The position numbers and the translations under genes are program-made. The notes below the pieces were generated by a model. The model was not told where the DNA came from, did not search any database, and was given only the letters and a program-made list of their open reading frames with translations. A DNA stretch of 15,550 bases from contig JAICTU010000194.1 of the NCBI GenBank assembly GCA_025936205.1, positions 1 to 15,550 on the forward strand, given 5' to 3'. This document shows, piece by piece, positions 1 through 6,628 of the stretch. Position 1 is the first letter of the stretch, and every line of letters starts with the position of its first letter. This DNA comes from Polyangiaceae bacterium. Lineage in GTDB: Bacteria; Myxococcota; Polyangia; Polyangiales; Polyangiaceae.

Positions 1-162
1 AAGGTGGCGTCTGGATTGTGCCAGCTGGGCTTTCGCGCTCCGGACGTCCACGCCGTGATCGCGGAGCTCCGGCAGCAGGGCGAGCTCGCCGCGGCCGCGC
101 CGCAACAATGGCTCCGCGAAGCGTTGCAGCGCTTGCATCGAGCTCCTGCGCGCCATCGCTGA
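1..162 (+). CDS. C-terminal tail of a probable HNH endonuclease (RuvA C-terminal-like domain), 5' end outside window
   Basis: The first reading frame is open from base 1 to a TGA at 160-162 and gives 53 residues. The tail has the pattern GLCQLGF...V..VIAELRQQG...QQWLREALQRL. This is the small three-helix fold of the RuvA C-terminal domain (aliphatic-xx-LG[FY] then two short helices). From general knowledge, Polyangia HNH endonucleases often end in such a 'LGF / WLREAL' domain, so this is most likely the end of one of those genes; a true RuvA is possible but less likely. The catalytic part is outside the window and cannot be seen. A strong hairpin follows 14 bases after the stop. Confidence 0.5.
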   Translation, partial: KVASGLCQLGFRAPDVHAVIAELRQQGELAAAAPQQWLREALQRLHRAPARHR

Positions 163-175
163 GAGCAGCGGCGCC

Positions 176-203
176 CGGCGCCCCGAAGCTTCGGGCAGCG
201 CCG
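176..203 (+). terminator. Terminator-like hairpin after the HNH fragment
   Basis: A 14-base perfect palindrome CCCGAAGCTTCGGG (182-195) is extended by a second stem, CGGCGC (176-181) pairing with GCGCCG (198-203), with a two-base CA bulge. It lies just behind the stop at 160-162. There is no T-run, so intrinsic termination is uncertain; it may simply be a stable 3' end. Confidence 0.35.
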
Positions 204-285
204 TGCAGATGAGGTCCGGCCAAAAATCAAGCGCAGAGGTCAGCGCTGGCGGCACGCGCGAGATGTAACGAATCATGAGCCGAGA

Positions 286-490
286 ATGGACGTCGTGATG
301 GCCGGTGCCGCTCTGCCAACATCCGCGCCATGGCAAGGCGAGCGTTGGGCAAGCATCGTGGCGGAGGCGGAAGCCACGGGCGCCCGCCATGCAGACATCG
401 CGCTGAAGTACCGCGTATCGCTGTCGGCGCTGAAGTACCACGTGTACAAGGCGCGTCGGGGTGAGCGCACCGTGGTGCCACGGCTCGCAG
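286..490 (+). pseudogene. Remnant of a transposase-type helix-turn-helix ORF (IS66 TnpA-like)
   Basis: From the ATG at 286 the frame encodes a short domain of the form [10 protein letters not shown]...[23 protein letters not shown] (about residues 17-60). This resembles the helix-turn-helix of IS66-type accessory ORFs and similar transposase N-termini ('sGls..efa..hgvs.stl..W..kl'). The frame stays open to 909. However, beyond residue 65 or so the translation is Ser/Arg-rich and without family character, because the DNA there is a group II intron 3' end. I therefore read it as a truncated ORF running into unrelated sequence. Assignment to IS66 rather than another HTH family is tentative. Confidence 0.4.
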
Positions 491-581
491 GTAATATGGG
501 TGACTCCGACTCCCCGACGCCCGTCCCGCTCCGCGCATCCTGCATGCGGTCTGACCGAGCGCAGCGAAGCCGTGACGTGAC

Positions 582-656
582 GAGCCGGATGCGGGAAATC
601 CGCAGGTCCGGATCGGTGGGAGCCCCGGAGGAGCGATCCTCCGGGGCCACCCGGCT
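582..656 (+). mobile_element. Group II intron 3'-end remnant (domain V and domain VI-like hairpin)
   Basis: Bases 582-614 read as a group II intron domain V. The AGC catalytic triad is at 583-585. The lower stem is GAGCCGGA with TCCGGATC and has one G-A mismatch. A two-base GG bulge sits at 605-606, and the upper stem TGCGG/CCGCA is capped by a GAAA-type loop. Immediately downstream, 622-647 forms a perfect 11-bp stem (GCCCCGGAGGA with its complement) with a GCGA tetraloop. Flanking GGTGG/CCACC adds pairing, and the A at 649 is a plausible branch-point region, as in domain VI. No reverse transcriptase ORF or 5' GTGYG end is visible upstream, so this is an isolated 3' fragment. The exact 3' splice boundary is uncertain. 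Confidence 0.6.
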
Positions 657-691
657 GCTGACGTGGCCCTCGCTGCGTTCGGGACCATGCA

Positions 692-712
692 GCAGAACGC
701 CAGGCGTTCTGC
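692..712. repeat. 21-base palindrome (10-bp arms, one-base centre)
   Basis: GCAGAACGCC, a single A, then GGCGTTCTGC: a perfect 10-bp inverted repeat. It lies about 50 bases past the domain VI-like hairpin. No T-run follows on either strand. It could be a protein-binding site, a hairpin or an IS end. The rest of 657-870 shows only a 12-base palindrome (GCGGACGTCCGC, 834-845) and no recognisable gene. Confidence 0.5.
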
Positions 713-884
713 CGACGGCCAAGAACTCCGAACTCGAGCGATGCGATATCCGGCAGACGATGGTAACGGGTGAGCCCTTTACGCTGACTACGTTTTCTGG
801 CAACTGGGCACGATCCCCGGATCGATATTGGGGGCGGACGTCCGCGCTGACGCGGCGACGGTTGCTCCTCGAGGAGGCACTCGA

Positions 885-1469
885 ATGGCAAATGAGACGC
901 TCACGATGAGCCCTCGAGGATTTCAGCAACTCGAGAGCGACGAGGGCGCGATTGACGGTCTTTACGATGATCCTAGCCTCTTCTGCACTTCGGGAGTCGG
1001 CCATCTCGTGCACCGAGTGGATAAGTGGTCCAGCTTCTTCATTGCGGCCGCTCGCAACAACGCCAGGTGGAAAGGGCGCCTGATGCAGTCGGCGGCGACG
1101 AAGTACCTCCCACGGGCGACGGCCTTCGACAGTCAGTTTGCTGATCTCGAGGCTGCCGCTGTAGTTGTCGCGCAGAATGCCATCGCAAAAAAGAAGCACA
1201 GGACCGACTACGAGAAGTTAGCACCCGCGGATGAAACCAGGGTAGGGGCACGAGCGGTGGCCGCCGTGGAAGCGGAAGCGACTGCTCTCGAGACGCCCAC
1301 CGATGTCATGCTTCGCAATGATATCGCGCCCTTCGAGGCGGTCGTGCGCACCAAGGTCACGGTGCAGCTGGAGCAAGCAGAGTTCGACGCGCTTGTATCA
1401 TTCACGTTCAATGTTGCTGACGTACGGGGATCAGATCGTGGCAGGGTCGTTCGAGCACGCACTGAATGA
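885..1469 (+). CDS. GH24 lysozyme (phage endolysin type), 3'-truncated by transposase DNA
   Basis: Start ATG 885 is chosen because GAGGAGG (871-877) lies 7 bases upstream. The 194-residue product should cleave the peptidoglycan MurNAc-GlcNAc bond. Residues 8-40 carry the GH24 active site with exact lambdoid/T4-like spacing: E20-x8-D29-x5-T35, followed by SGVGHL. The middle (about 45-125) is an Ala/Lys-rich helical region. Residues 140-177 match the family's C-terminal half (LRNDI.PFE..V...V.L.Q.EFDALVSFTFNV). Right after FTFNV the similarity stops, and the last 17 residues (to TGA 1467) are out-of-frame translation of an IS1182-like fragment. The usual 'GxxxFxxSTLLxxLN' ending is missing, so the protein is likely impaired. 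No holin or other phage gene is adjacent. Confidence 0.7.
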   Translation: MANETLTMSPRGFQQLESDEGAIDGLYDDPSLFCTSGVGHLVHRVDKWSSFFIAAARNNARWKGRLMQSAATKYLPRATAFDSQFADLEAAAVVVAQNAIAKKKHRTDYEKLAPADETRVGARAVAAVEAEATALETPTDVMLRNDIAPFEAVVRTKVTVQLEQAEFDALVSFTFNVADVRGSDRGRVVRARTE

Positions 1470-1536
1470 AATCGTCGAGGAGCGCCTCGATCTGTCGGAG
1501 TTCGACCAGCGCTATGCGAACGACCAGAGTGGCGCA
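1423..1536 (+). mobile_element. Fragment of IS1182-like transposase N-terminus
   Basis: In the frame used by 1423-1623, 38 residues starting at TAC 1423 read YGDQIVAGSFEHALNEIVEE, then LDLSEFDQRYANDQSGA. This is the N-terminal signature of IS1182-like transposases (D-Q-[IL]-x-P-G-[ST]-F-E-x-x-L ... [LI]DLS.FD.RY.ND..GA), which normally continues with AYDP..LLK.VL.AYS. Here the match ends after GA (1536) and the frame reaches a stop at 1621-1623 within the convergent GDPD gene. There is no start codon of its own, no catalytic domain and no terminal repeats. It interrupts the lysozyme reading frame at about 1416-1422. Confidence 0.65.
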
Positions 1537-1547
1537 GACACGAGCGG

Positions 1548-2567
1548 TCAAGGACGTACATTGCCAGTCGGACACGCCGACAGCGCGGCTTCGATGCGGT
1601 CCGTCCAAATGCCACCCGAGTAGTGATCGGCGCACGCTGCGCGCATCGCTTCATTGCTGTCGATGCCGCTCAGCCAGTCGTGACCGCTGTTCGCTCCGAC
1701 CAGAAAGACGCTGGAATCGTGCGCGGCGAGTCGTGACACGAAGCGATGTGGGAATCCCCATACGATCCAGATCCAATTTACCGGCAAGAGCACAAAGGTG
1801 TGTTGACACGCTCGAGGCATGTATCCGCTCCAGCCGAGCAAGATATACCGGTACATGCACGCCTTCACGCTGGCTCCCGTCAGTCCGCGCAGCGCGGGCA
1901 AGCGCCCGAGCACGTGTTGAACCGGGCGCTCGCTGCCGTACACCGTCCAGCGCGCTTGTTGCTCCGGCGAGTGTTCGGCGAGCACGGCCGCGAGGAGCTC
2001 CGCGGCGCCGAGGTCGTTCATTTTGATGTGAATCAAGAAGCGCTGGTCGGGAAACGCCGCCAGGGCCTCTCGCAAGCTCTGAAGTTCCCCAACTCCCGTG
2101 CCGCGCAGGGGAAAGGTCTTTCCGCCGTCACTCGTGTAACCGTACCCTGCGTCGAGCGAACGCAGGTACTCGAGGGGCCGTTCGCGCACGGCGCCGCTGC
2201 CGTTGGTGCGACACTCCAGCCGCTCGTCGTGAAACACCACGAGTTGTCCGTCACTGGTGGCGTGCACGTCCAGCTCCACCACGCTGGCGCCTGCCTCGAA
2301 CGCCGCGCGCATCGACGCGAGCGTGTTCTCCAGGTAGGGGTGCGTCTGCGGCAAGCTCTGCGCCGCGGTGCACGTGTCATTGGCGAGCCCTTCGCGGGAG
2401 AACATCTGGTGTTGGCCCCGGTGCGCGAGCCAGGTGGGCTCGCCGACGGACGGGCGCGCCAGCCATGAGGCGTTCATGAGGTACAGTGCGCCGGCTACCA
2501 TCGAGAGCCCTCCCACGATTGCTGCGCGGACAGCGCGGCCTCCAGGCGGGGCAGAGTGTTGGTCCAT
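1548..2567 (-). CDS. Glycerophosphodiester phosphodiesterase, membrane-anchored
   Basis: The 339-residue protein is predicted to hydrolyse glycerophosphodiesters to glycerol-3-phosphate and an alcohol. Residues 13-33 form one hydrophobic segment (signal anchor), placing the TIM-barrel domain outside the cytoplasmic membrane. Family landmarks in order: H49-R-G, E80-N-T, E98-L-D100, and VFHD with H113. These are the usual catalytic and metal-binding residues of the GDPD family. Near the end comes the family's NWIWIVWGFPHRF motif and GGIWTDRIEAAL. The ATG at 2567 is preferred because the longer form (from 2672) adds a low-complexity CCSSSSSRS stretch unlike the family. The 3' end lies 12 bases from the IS fragment, so the last ten residues may not be original. 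Confidence 0.82.
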   Translation of the reverse strand: MDQHSAPPGGRAVRAAIVGGLSMVAGALYLMNASWLARPSVGEPTWLAHRGQHQMFSREGLANDTCTAAQSLPQTHPYLENTLASMRAAFEAGASVVELDVHATSDGQLVVFHDERLECRTNGSGAVRERPLEYLRSLDAGYGYTSDGGKTFPLRGTGVGELQSLREALAAFPDQRFLIHIKMNDLGAAELLAAVLAEHSPEQQARWTVYGSERPVQHVLGRLPALRGLTGASVKACMYRYILLGWSGYMPRACQHTFVLLPVNWIWIVWGFPHRFVSRLAAHDSSVFLVGANSGHDWLSGIDSNEAMRAACADHYSGGIWTDRIEAALSACPTGNVRP

Positions 2568-2569
2568 CG

Positions 2570-2778
2570 TGATGAATTCCAGGCTCGCCGTTCTTCCGCT
2601 CCGGGAGCTCGAGCTCGAACAGCACGGGGCGCACTCCATCATCTCGAATTGCGTAAACCGCAATGGCTTCAATGGTCGCCTGAATCGGGTGATTCATTCC
2701 CGCTGTGGCCTCGAGGGCTTCTGCGATCTCGTGCATACTCTGAATTCTCGGAAATGCCACCACGACCCGCTGTTCCAT
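2570..2778 (-). CDS. Possible small gene or gene remnant upstream of the GDPD gene
   Basis: An ATG at 2778 opens a frame whose first 70 residues look protein-like (VVVAFPRIQSMHEIAEALE, then AIAVYAIRDDGVRPVLFELE). The alternating pattern suggests a small alpha/beta fold of the ferredoxin-like or DUF3303 kind, but I do not recognise it. Beyond about 2570 the same frame, which is open to 2377, is only an out-of-frame reading of the GDPD gene, so the natural 3' end is unclear. It may be a real short gene overlapping GDPD, or a 3'-truncated remnant. It would be transcribed with GDPD. Confidence 0.3.
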
Positions 2779-2858
2779 GGGGCGTCATTGTACGGCATTC
2801 GCCACAGCCGACCAGCTCACGCGCGCGAGCGGTCATGAGAAGCTGCTAAACTCGGCCC

Positions 2859-3338
2859 ATGACGGCGAGGATCGAGCGATTGCAGCCCGGCGCCGGCGCT
2901 CGTTGGCGCAGCATCCGCTTGCAGGCCCTGGAGGAGGCTCCGGCCGCGTTCGGCACGAGGTACGGCGAGGCGCTGCGTTGGAGCGGCGCTCGCTGGGAGG
3001 CACAGGTGGCCGAGTTTGCGACGTTCGTCGCGGTCGTAGAGGGCCGCGATGTCGGTGTGGCCCGGGGCGCCAACCATCGAAACAGCGTACTGCGCGAGCT
3101 GATCAGCATGTGGGTTGCCCCGGCGGCGCGGCGCCACGGTATCGGCGTGCAGCTGATCGATACTGTCGCGGATTGGGCGAGGAGCGAGGGGGCGAGCGCT
3201 CTGGTGTTGGACGTGGTGGCGAGCAACGCACCTGCCATCGCACTGTACGAGCGCACCGGCTTTCTGCGGATGGACGGCGCGCGGGCGAGTGACGTGGCTG
3301 CAAACGAAATTCGTCTCGTCCGGTCGCTCACGGCGTAA
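2859..3338 (+). CDS. GNAT family N-acetyltransferase
   Basis: This 159-residue protein is of normal length for a single GNAT domain, transferring acetyl from acetyl-CoA to an amine; the substrate is not predictable. The N-terminal RW.SIRLQALEEAPAAFG is typical of the subgroup. Motif A is at about residues 84-100 (MWVAPAARRHGIGVQLI, with the R-x-x-G-x-G-like CoA pyrophosphate loop). Motif B is NAPAIALYERTGF (about 126-138). It starts in the opposite direction from the GDPD gene, with about 290 bases between. No strong ribosome-binding site is seen before ATG 2859. The next gene starts 14 bases after its stop, suggesting co-transcription with the methyltransferase. Confidence 0.85.
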   Translation: MTARIERLQPGAGARWRSIRLQALEEAPAAFGTRYGEALRWSGARWEAQVAEFATFVAVVEGRDVGVARGANHRNSVLRELISMWVAPAARRHGIGVQLIDTVADWARSEGASALVLDVVASNAPAIALYERTGFLRMDGARASDVAANEIRLVRSLTA

Positions 3339-3352
3339 TCCATGCGCCACGG

Positions 3353-4294
3353 ATGCCTGCATGCAGCCGCAGCACGGCGGTACTCGATTTGTTCGCTGAC
3401 CCCGAGTACGCTCACACCGTGGCAGCGGAGTTCGAGAAGATCAGCATCACGGCCAAGCTGTCCGCGTACTATCGCCAGTTCTCGGACATCGCGTTCGCGG
3501 CCGAAGTCGCGGCCCTGATCGGGGCGGAGAACGCCTTCACCCAGCTCGCCCAGGACCATGGCCTCGACCGCGAGCAGCTCACTCCCTACGCGCCAATGTT
3601 CGAGGCCCGCTACAAGAGCGTCAGCGAGCTCATCCGCAAGTCCGGCGCATCCCAGCTTCTGGAGCTGGCATGCGGCTACTCGATGCGAGGGCTCGATCTG
3701 ACACGGAGCGGCGCGTTCGACTACGTCGAAACGGACCTGCCAGGCGTCATCTCCATCAAGCGGGAACTCCTGGACGAGGTCCGTCGGCGCCATCACATCG
3801 CGCCAAGCCCGCGGCACCGGGTCGCTGTCGCTGACGCACTCGACGTCGAGCAGCTCCGGAGCGCGGCTGGAGGGTTCGACCGGCGCCAGCCGCTGCTCGT
3901 CCTGTGCGAGGGCCTCATGGGCTACCTCAGCAGAGCCGAGACGGAGCGTGTGGCGAGAAACCTTCGCGACCTGCTGGGAAGCCACGGCGGCGGTTCCTGG
4001 ATTGTTCCTGACTTCACGTTCGTTGCCGACCTGCGAAACCTTCCGCCAGAGCGAGTCCGCCTCCGCACCGCCGTCACGGGGCTCACACAGCGACAGCTCG
4101 ACGCGTCGGCCTTCGAGGACCCCGACGAGCTGGCGTCGTTCTTTCGAGGTATCGGTTTTGATACGCGCGTCGCGAGTCAGATCGACGAGACCCCGTCTTT
4201 CGTATCGCTCGCGGCACTCGGGCTGCCGGCCTCGTTGCTCGATCGGCTGCGCCCCATCCTGCGCGTGTGGATCATGACGCCGGCTGGGGCGTGA
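3353..4294 (+). CDS. SAM-dependent O-methyltransferase, leucine carboxyl methyltransferase (LCM/PPM) family
   Basis: This 313-residue protein has the LCM-type Rossmann fold. An N-terminal helical part (FEKISITAKLSAYYRQFSD at 27-45, then YAPMFEARYK) precedes SAM motif I, LLELACGYS (102-110). YVETDLPG follows (124-131, with the acidic residue that holds the ribose), and then the family's VLCEGLMGYL (183-192). Relatives methylate carboxyl or hydroxyl groups of small molecules or polyketides; the substrate here is unknown. The start is uncertain: the ATG at 3353 gives an atypical first 20 residues, and a GTG at 3419 would begin just before the conserved region. It sits 14 bases after the GNAT gene, probably in the same transcript. 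Confidence 0.82.
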   Translation: MPACSRSTAVLDLFADPEYAHTVAAEFEKISITAKLSAYYRQFSDIAFAAEVAALIGAENAFTQLAQDHGLDREQLTPYAPMFEARYKSVSELIRKSGASQLLELACGYSMRGLDLTRSGAFDYVETDLPGVISIKRELLDEVRRRHHIAPSPRHRVAVADALDVEQLRSAAGGFDRRQPLLVLCEGLMGYLSRAETERVARNLRDLLGSHGGGSWIVPDFTFVADLRNLPPERVRLRTAVTGLTQRQLDASAFEDPDELASFFRGIGFDTRVASQIDETPSFVSLAALGLPASLLDRLRPILRVWIMTPAGA

Positions 4295-4316
4295 TCCGGC
4301 ACACTCGCCTGCGTCA

Positions 4317-5204
4317 ATGAAGCACTTCCTTTCGTTGAAAGACTGGGGCAGGGCCGAAGTAGAGCACACGCTAGAGCGCGCGAATGAGCTCGCACACCTG
4401 TGGCGTAGCCGAAGCATGCCGCAAGCCCTCTCCGGCAAGCGGGTTGCCCTCTGGTTCTACGGCGAGGGCTTCCGCAATCGCCTCGCGTTCGAGCTGGGTG
4501 CAAAGGAGATGGGAGCCGCGGTCGCGTACGTGCCGGGGGAGCAAATCAGGCCTCGCGGGCGAGCTGGTACAACTGATAGAGGGCGCGCCGTGCGAGCTCA
4601 CCCTGGTCGCTTTCGGGGCCATGTTCGTGCTCGCGCTGGCGCAGGCGCGCCGCCGCGGAGCGGATCACCGCCGGCGCTCGCGCCAGCTGGGCGTGCATGA
4701 GCCGCTCGAGGATATCGCTGGTTCCTTGCAGAACGCCACGGCACCCCTCGAGAGCTTCATCCTGGTTTTCCCTGCTGGTGCTGCGGACCAGGCGCCACCA
4801 GGATCTGCTCGAGGTGGCGGCTCGGAGCACCATTCCGGTCAATCAATGCTCGAACGGAGCGCAGCCATCCGTGCGAGATCTTGGGCGACTTGCTGTATCT
4901 GAGAGAGCGACGCGGGGCGCTGGCAGAGGCCAAGGTCGTCTTCGTGGGGGAGCCTTCCAACCTGTGCATGAGCTGGCTCGAGGCCGCCGCGGTTCTGCCG
5001 TATCAAATCCAGGTGCAACATCTGGACCGCTTGGGTCCGCGGGGCATGTTCCTGCCGTGTCCCCCGGTCACCCGGGGTGAAGAGGTGTCCGCGGAAGCGA
5101 TGCGCTCGCCCCGCTGTCAAAACCATGCTGCCAAGGACAACCTCTTGCATGTCCAGAACGCAATCATGGAGACCGTCGCAGCTGCCGAACTAGAAAGCCG
5201 CTAG
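4317..5204 (+). pseudogene. Ornithine carbamoyltransferase-like pseudogene with insertions and an internal deletion
   Basis: Fragments of one carbamoyltransferase occur in order but in changing frames. (1) 4317-4541, the N-domain: KHFLSLKDWGRAEVE ... LSGKRVALWFYGEGFRNRLAFELG ... YVPGE. (2) 4687-4734, one frame on: LGVHEPLEDIAGSLQN. (3) 4763-4873, next frame: WFSLLVLRTRRHQDLLEVA ... STIPVNQCSN. (4) 4875-5204, back in the first frame: EILGDLLYLRERRG ... AKVVFVGEPSNLCMSWLEAAA ... FLPCPPVTRGEEVS ... NHAAKDNLLHVQNAIM. The extra DNA is 145, 28 and 1 bases, 174 in all, so the frame is restored. After 'EAAAVLP' roughly 60 residues of the family, including the SMG substrate loop, appear to be missing. 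The phosphate motif STRTR is GFRNR and HCLP is LPCPP, so even the intact parent would have been a divergent paralogue. No functional product is expected. Confidence 0.7.
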
Positions 5205-5216
5205 CAAGGGGTGCTG

Positions 5217-5705
5217 ATGGCGACCATTCGAGAAGCAGAGACCTCCGATTTGCCATTCCTGGAGGAGATGCTGTACGAGGCGTTCTTCTGGGATGGCGGC
5301 AGCGATCGGCCGTCGCTGATAGAGATGCGGACTCGTCCCGAGTTCTACACGCTGCTCGAGGGTTGGGGACGGGCGGGTGACGTCGCTTTCGTGGCGGGGG
5401 CTGCCGGCGTTGCTGCGGGGGCGGCCTGGTTTCGCTTGTGGACTCCAGAGGCGCATTCGTACGGCTTCGTGGATGACCAGACGCCCGAGCTGGGCCTCGC
5501 CGTTGCGCGCCCGGTGCGGGGACGAGGAATCGGGCGCCAGCTCCTGCGCACGTTGATCGAGTCCGCCGAGCAGCACGCATACCCAGCTCTGAGCCTGAGC
5601 GTAGCGCCGAGAAATCCGGCACGACGGCTGTACGAAGCGGAAGGATTTCGGAAGGTGGGCGAGGTCGGGACGTCGTGGACGATGGTACGGAAGCTGTCGA
5701 AATGA
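5217..5705 (+). CDS. GNAT family N-acetyltransferase
   Basis: This 162-residue single-domain acetyltransferase has an N-terminal IREAETSDLPFLEEML. Motif A is LGLAVARPVRGRGIGRQLL (R-G-R-G-I-G as the CoA loop), followed by LSLSVAPRNPARRLYEAEGF and a closing strand WTMVRKL. ATG 5217 is preferred over GTG 5211 because AAGGGG (5206-5211) lies five bases before it. The substrate is unknown. It starts 12 bases after the carbamoyltransferase pseudogene and may have been the last gene of the same transcript. It ends only seven bases from the stop of the convergent methyltransferase gene, leaving no room for a separate terminator. Confidence 0.86.
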   Translation: MATIREAETSDLPFLEEMLYEAFFWDGGSDRPSLIEMRTRPEFYTLLEGWGRAGDVAFVAGAAGVAAGAAWFRLWTPEAHSYGFVDDQTPELGLAVARPVRGRGIGRQLLRTLIESAEQHAYPALSLSVAPRNPARRLYEAEGFRKVGEVGTSWTMVRKLSK

Positions 5706-5712
5706 AGGCCTT

Positions 5713-6546
5713 TCACCCGTCGCTGGGCTTGCGTCCCGCCGCCAGCAGCGCCGGCATGGGTAATTCATAGCCGTCGGGTCCGCGATACGCGGAGAGCTCT
5801 TCGCGCAACGCCAGGCGGATCCGTGAGACCTGCTCCTCCGATTGCGCCTGCAGGAGCGCGCGCATGCGCACGGTCGCACGCTGGAAGGTCGTGAAGACGT
5901 CCTCGGGCGCCGCGACGCGCCAGACTTGCAGAATATGCCGGATCGTAGCGTCCACGAATCCGGCTGCACGCAACAGCTCCTGGCTGCGCGAAGGCTCGCT
6001 GAGCGCGAAGAACTCCGGACCGGCGGGGATGCCGACCGCCGTCGTTCCGTGTGCGCGGACGGCGCGCAACAATGCGCCCATCGCCACGACCTGATCGGGC
6101 TGAGCCCACACGGTGAAGGCAAAACGCCCTCCCGGCACCAGCACGCGGAACGCCTCGGCAGCCGCACTGCCCACATCTGGAAAGTGCAGCATGCCGAAAC
6201 CGCTCAGCACTGCATCGAAACAGCCATCGGCGAAGGGCAAGGCGCTGGCGTCAGCGACCTGGAAGCGCAGGGCGGGGTACTGTCTGCGGGCGGCGGCCAC
6301 CTGCACGCCCGAAAAATCGACGCCGGTCGCCTGGGCACCGCGCTCGGCGGCCGCTGCCGTCAGAAATCCGGGGCCGCAAGCGACATCCAGGACCAGGGAG
6401 CCTGCGGCAACGGCACCCGCGTCCAGCAAGGCCTCGCCGGATTGCCGTGTCAGCACGGCGATCGCCTGCTCGTACTGACGGACGACGTCCGGATCCTCCC
6501 AACCGGCGCGTTCGAACTCGAGGAAACCCGGATAGCTCTCGTTCAT
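5713..6546 (-). CDS. Class I SAM-dependent methyltransferase (Methyltransf_11/UbiE-like)
   Basis: This 277-residue protein has SAM motif I LVLDVACGPG (51-60), a second acidic-end strand TGVDFSG (74-80) and motif III-type VADASALPFADGCFDAVLS (97-115). The post-motif FRVLVPGGRFAFTVW is also present. These are the hallmarks of the UbiE/Methyltransf_11 group, which methylates quinones, sterols and many small metabolites; the acceptor cannot be told from sequence. The C-terminal third (about 180-277) is helical and probably forms the substrate cap. It begins 83 bases beyond the stop of the Cys-rich gene, with a terminator-like hairpin in between, so it may have its own promoter. It is unrelated in family to the LCM-type enzyme at 3353. 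Confidence 0.85.
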   Translation of the reverse strand: MNESYPGFLEFERAGWEDPDVVRQYEQAIAVLTRQSGEALLDAGAVAAGSLVLDVACGPGFLTAAAAERGAQATGVDFSGVQVAAARRQYPALRFQVADASALPFADGCFDAVLSGFGMLHFPDVGSAAAEAFRVLVPGGRFAFTVWAQPDQVVAMGALLRAVRAHGTTAVGIPAGPEFFALSEPSRSQELLRAAGFVDATIRHILQVWRVAAPEDVFTTFQRATVRMRALLQAQSEEQVSRIRLALREELSAYRGPDGYELPMPALLAAGRKPSDG

Positions 6547-6586
6547 GCGCCTTGCGTAGCGCCGGGGAACGCCGTCGACAATGGCA

Positions 6587-6617
6587 GGGGGCAGCTTTGG
6601 CCAGGACCGCTGCCCCC
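6587..6617 (-). terminator. Terminator-like hairpin after the Cys-rich gene
   Basis: GGGGGCAGC (6587-6595) pairs perfectly with GCTGCCCCC (6609-6617) around a 13-base loop, 11 bases downstream of the Cys-rich gene's stop. There is no T-run on the minus strand. It would separate the cupin/Cys-rich operon from the methyltransferase gene. Confidence 0.4.
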
Positions 6618-6628
6618 GACGACTGTCC

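Noticed and set aside
227..1199. Long minus-strand frames over the intron remnant and lysozyme start
   Set aside because: No recognisable domains; they oppose the GH24 active-site region and the intron hairpins.
2846..4438. 530-residue open frame on the minus strand
   Set aside because: It is antisense to the GNAT and LCM methyltransferase genes, whose motifs are clear; the translation has no domain character and reflects high-GC codon bias.
4317..5204. Carbamoyltransferase frameshifts as simple sequencing errors
   Set aside because: The single extra base near 4874 could be an error, but the 145- and 28-base blocks and the missing segment of about 60 residues cannot be.
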